DNA from: Catalinimonas sp038039535
GTDB taxonomy: Bacteria > Bacteroidota > Bacteroidia > Cytophagales > Cyclobacteriaceae
Length of the DNA: 64,000 bases
Assembly: GCF_038039535.1 (NCBI RefSeq)
Contig: NZ_JBBPHP010000005.1
Location: 1-64,000 of the forward strand
Reading direction: 5' to 3'
Below the pieces are notes generated by a model. It made no database searches. It worked only from the letters and a program-made list of their open reading frames with translations, and was not told where the DNA came from. Of the stretch, positions 62,848-64,000 are shown piece after piece (within the stretch, counting starts at the first letter, position 1; each line of letters opens with the position of its first letter). Made by a program: the position numbers and the translations under genes.

Positions 62848-64000
62848 ATGCGTTGGAGGAGATATTTGTTGAAAGTGGAACAGCAGCTTGAGAATTCCCA
62901 GCTACGTTTCTCCTCCATTCTCTTACTATTTCTACTTTGGTTAGCCATCCAGCTTAGCACTTTTCATTATTTAGGAATCAGGACAGGCTCAGACACACAG
63001 CTTTATGTAGATGCTGCACACGATTTTCTTAATGGAGAATGGCCTCAGGGAAGGTTGATCTGGTACACTACTTATATCGTCTTTCTCGCTATGGTTTTTG
63101 CTTTAGGAGGGAGTCTTCCGTTAGTAGTTTTTCTGCAAATGTTGCTTTCAGGAATAGCCGCAGTCGCCCTATGGTTTTCTGTGAAAAGGATGACGGATAG
63201 CTTCTGGACCAGTTTTGTTGCTGTCTTGCTCTACCTCTGTTGGTTCAAAATCCATCAGTGGAATATTTTTATTTATACAGAGTCATTATTTACCAGTCTG
63301 GCTATCATCACCTTTGCCATACTGCTAAACTTAAAGCGTCCTTATCATTATATCCTTTTTACTATTTTATTTCTGCTTACCTTCTTCGTCAGGCCGACAG
63401 GTTTCTGCTTTTTGATAGGTGTGATGTTGTATGGGATGCAGAAAGTTCCTTTAAACTTTAGCATGAAGTTAGTGTTCGGAGCCATCCTTCTGCTGGCTTG
63501 TTTTTTCTTACTTAACAATATGTTGAGCCAGTTTACGCTGGTGGAAAGCTATGCAAAAGGGGAGGTCATTTACCCAAATATAAGGTTGGGGGTAGAAGTT
63601 CCGAACGATCTGATGATACCGGATACCAGCCTTTCCCCTCTTGCTCGTTTGGGTATGTTTGTGTTTTATAACCCTTTTTACTTCATCAAAATTACGCTGC
63701 TGAAGCTGTTCCTCTTTTTGGCTAATGTAAAACCTTATTTTTCATGGTTGCATAACCTTCTGATTACGCTGGTCTTATACCCTTTATACATTTTTGCCTT
63801 TTTGGGTTTTAAACATTTTCACGAAAAGAGATGTGGGAAATATTTCATACTGGGCTTTATCCTTGTCCAAAGCCTTACGGTAATGCTCACCACAGAAAAC
63901 TGGGATGGCCGTTTTCTGATTCCCACTCTGCCCTTTATATTTATTTTAAGTGCAATGGGAATGCAGTGGATATCCAGAAGAGTCAGATACATCTGGAAAG
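62848..64000 (+). CDS. GT-C type membrane glycosyltransferase, partial (runs off the window)
   Basis: The open frame from ATG 62848 has no stop before the window end (384 codons visible). The product is a polytopic membrane protein with roughly ten hydrophobic segments. Near the N-terminus is RTGSDTQLYVDAAHDFLNGEW, the luminal Asp-containing loop typical of GT-C/ArnT-like enzymes that use polyprenyl-phosphate sugars. TENWDGRFLIPTLPFIFIL near 355-375 is the late loop motif of the same group. It lies 15 bases after the SDR gene. The exact family and substrate cannot be fixed from this part. Confidence 0.75.
   Translation, partial: MRWRRYLLKVEQQLENSQLRFSSILLLFLLWLAIQLSTFHYLGIRTGSDTQLYVDAAHDFLNGEWPQGRLIWYTTYIVFLAMVFALGGSLPLVVFLQMLLSGIAAVALWFSVKRMTDSFWTSFVAVLLYLCWFKIHQWNIFIYTESLFTSLAIITFAILLNLKRPYHYILFTILFLLTFFVRPTGFCFLIGVMLYGMQKVPLNFSMKLVFGAILLLACFFLLNNMLSQFTLVESYAKGEVIYPNIRLGVEVPNDLMIPDTSLSPLARLGMFVFYNPFYFIKITLLKLFLFLANVKPYFSWLHNLLITLVLYPLYIFAFLGFKHFHEKRCGKYFILGFILVQSLTVMLTTENWDGRFLIPTLPFIFILSAMGMQWISRRVRYIWK

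Noticed and set aside
63240..63461. 73-codon ORF near the right edge
   Set aside because: It is an out-of-frame shadow of the truncated membrane glycosyltransferase gene that runs off the window.

Overview
The window reads as a chromosome segment of a Gram-negative Bacteroidota bacterium, most likely of the order Cytophagales. The evidence is a SusC/SusD pair, a gliding-associated GldE gene in the HU-mutY-ssb-gldE order, paired Skp/OmpH genes after bamA, several -7 boxes of the Bacteroidota form TAnnTTTG, and a near absence of Shine-Dalgarno sequences. No rRNA, tRNA, CRISPR array, transposase or prophage gene was found. About 50 protein genes are called, including a 29-codon gene and a gene cut by the right edge of the window.

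Bases 1-34.8 kb are mainly housekeeping. In order: an octamer tandem repeat running into comB; recX; an MFS exporter; a tiny acidic membrane protein; dsbD; a TPR protein; a FemAB-like acyltransferase/GT2 pair; mgtC; RNase G; a 29-residue basic COX24-type protein; a TPR protein and HU; mutY-ssb-gldE; a hydrolase; an RsmI-like methylase; metK; hpf, xerC/D and rpsU (bS21) on the minus strand; a sugar-nucleotide operon (ugd-uxs-galE) for UDP-glucuronate, UDP-xylose and UDP-galactose; pdxJ; yqeY-cvpA; a hydrolase/CBS pair with nadK; and an envelope-assembly run (two small outer-membrane barrels, uppS, bamA, two OmpH/Skp chaperones).

Bases 35-59.2 kb are accessory and envelope-directed. They hold an MFS permease; SusC and SusD; a 1212-residue FG-GAP/ASPIC-UnbV surface lipoprotein; a second FG-GAP lipoprotein with a c-type haem motif; an Ntn amidohydrolase; a ThuA-like protein; an HGSNAT-like membrane acyltransferase; a tricorn-type protease; a TonB-dependent receptor; a two-helix membrane orphan; and a cytochrome c-glucose/sorbosone dehydrogenase fusion lipoprotein. 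No glycoside hydrolase lies beside the SusCD pair, so its substrate is unknown. The SusCD-propeller-haem group is the best candidate here for a poorly understood system.

Bases 59.2-64 kb hold kynurenine 3-monooxygenase and kynureninase on the minus strand, a divergent SDR protein that lacks the usual Tyr/Lys catalytic pair, and a truncated GT-C type membrane glycosyltransferase. The kynU-SDR gap contains degenerate copies of the octamer found at the left edge. Promoters and terminators were assigned by eye and are predictions.
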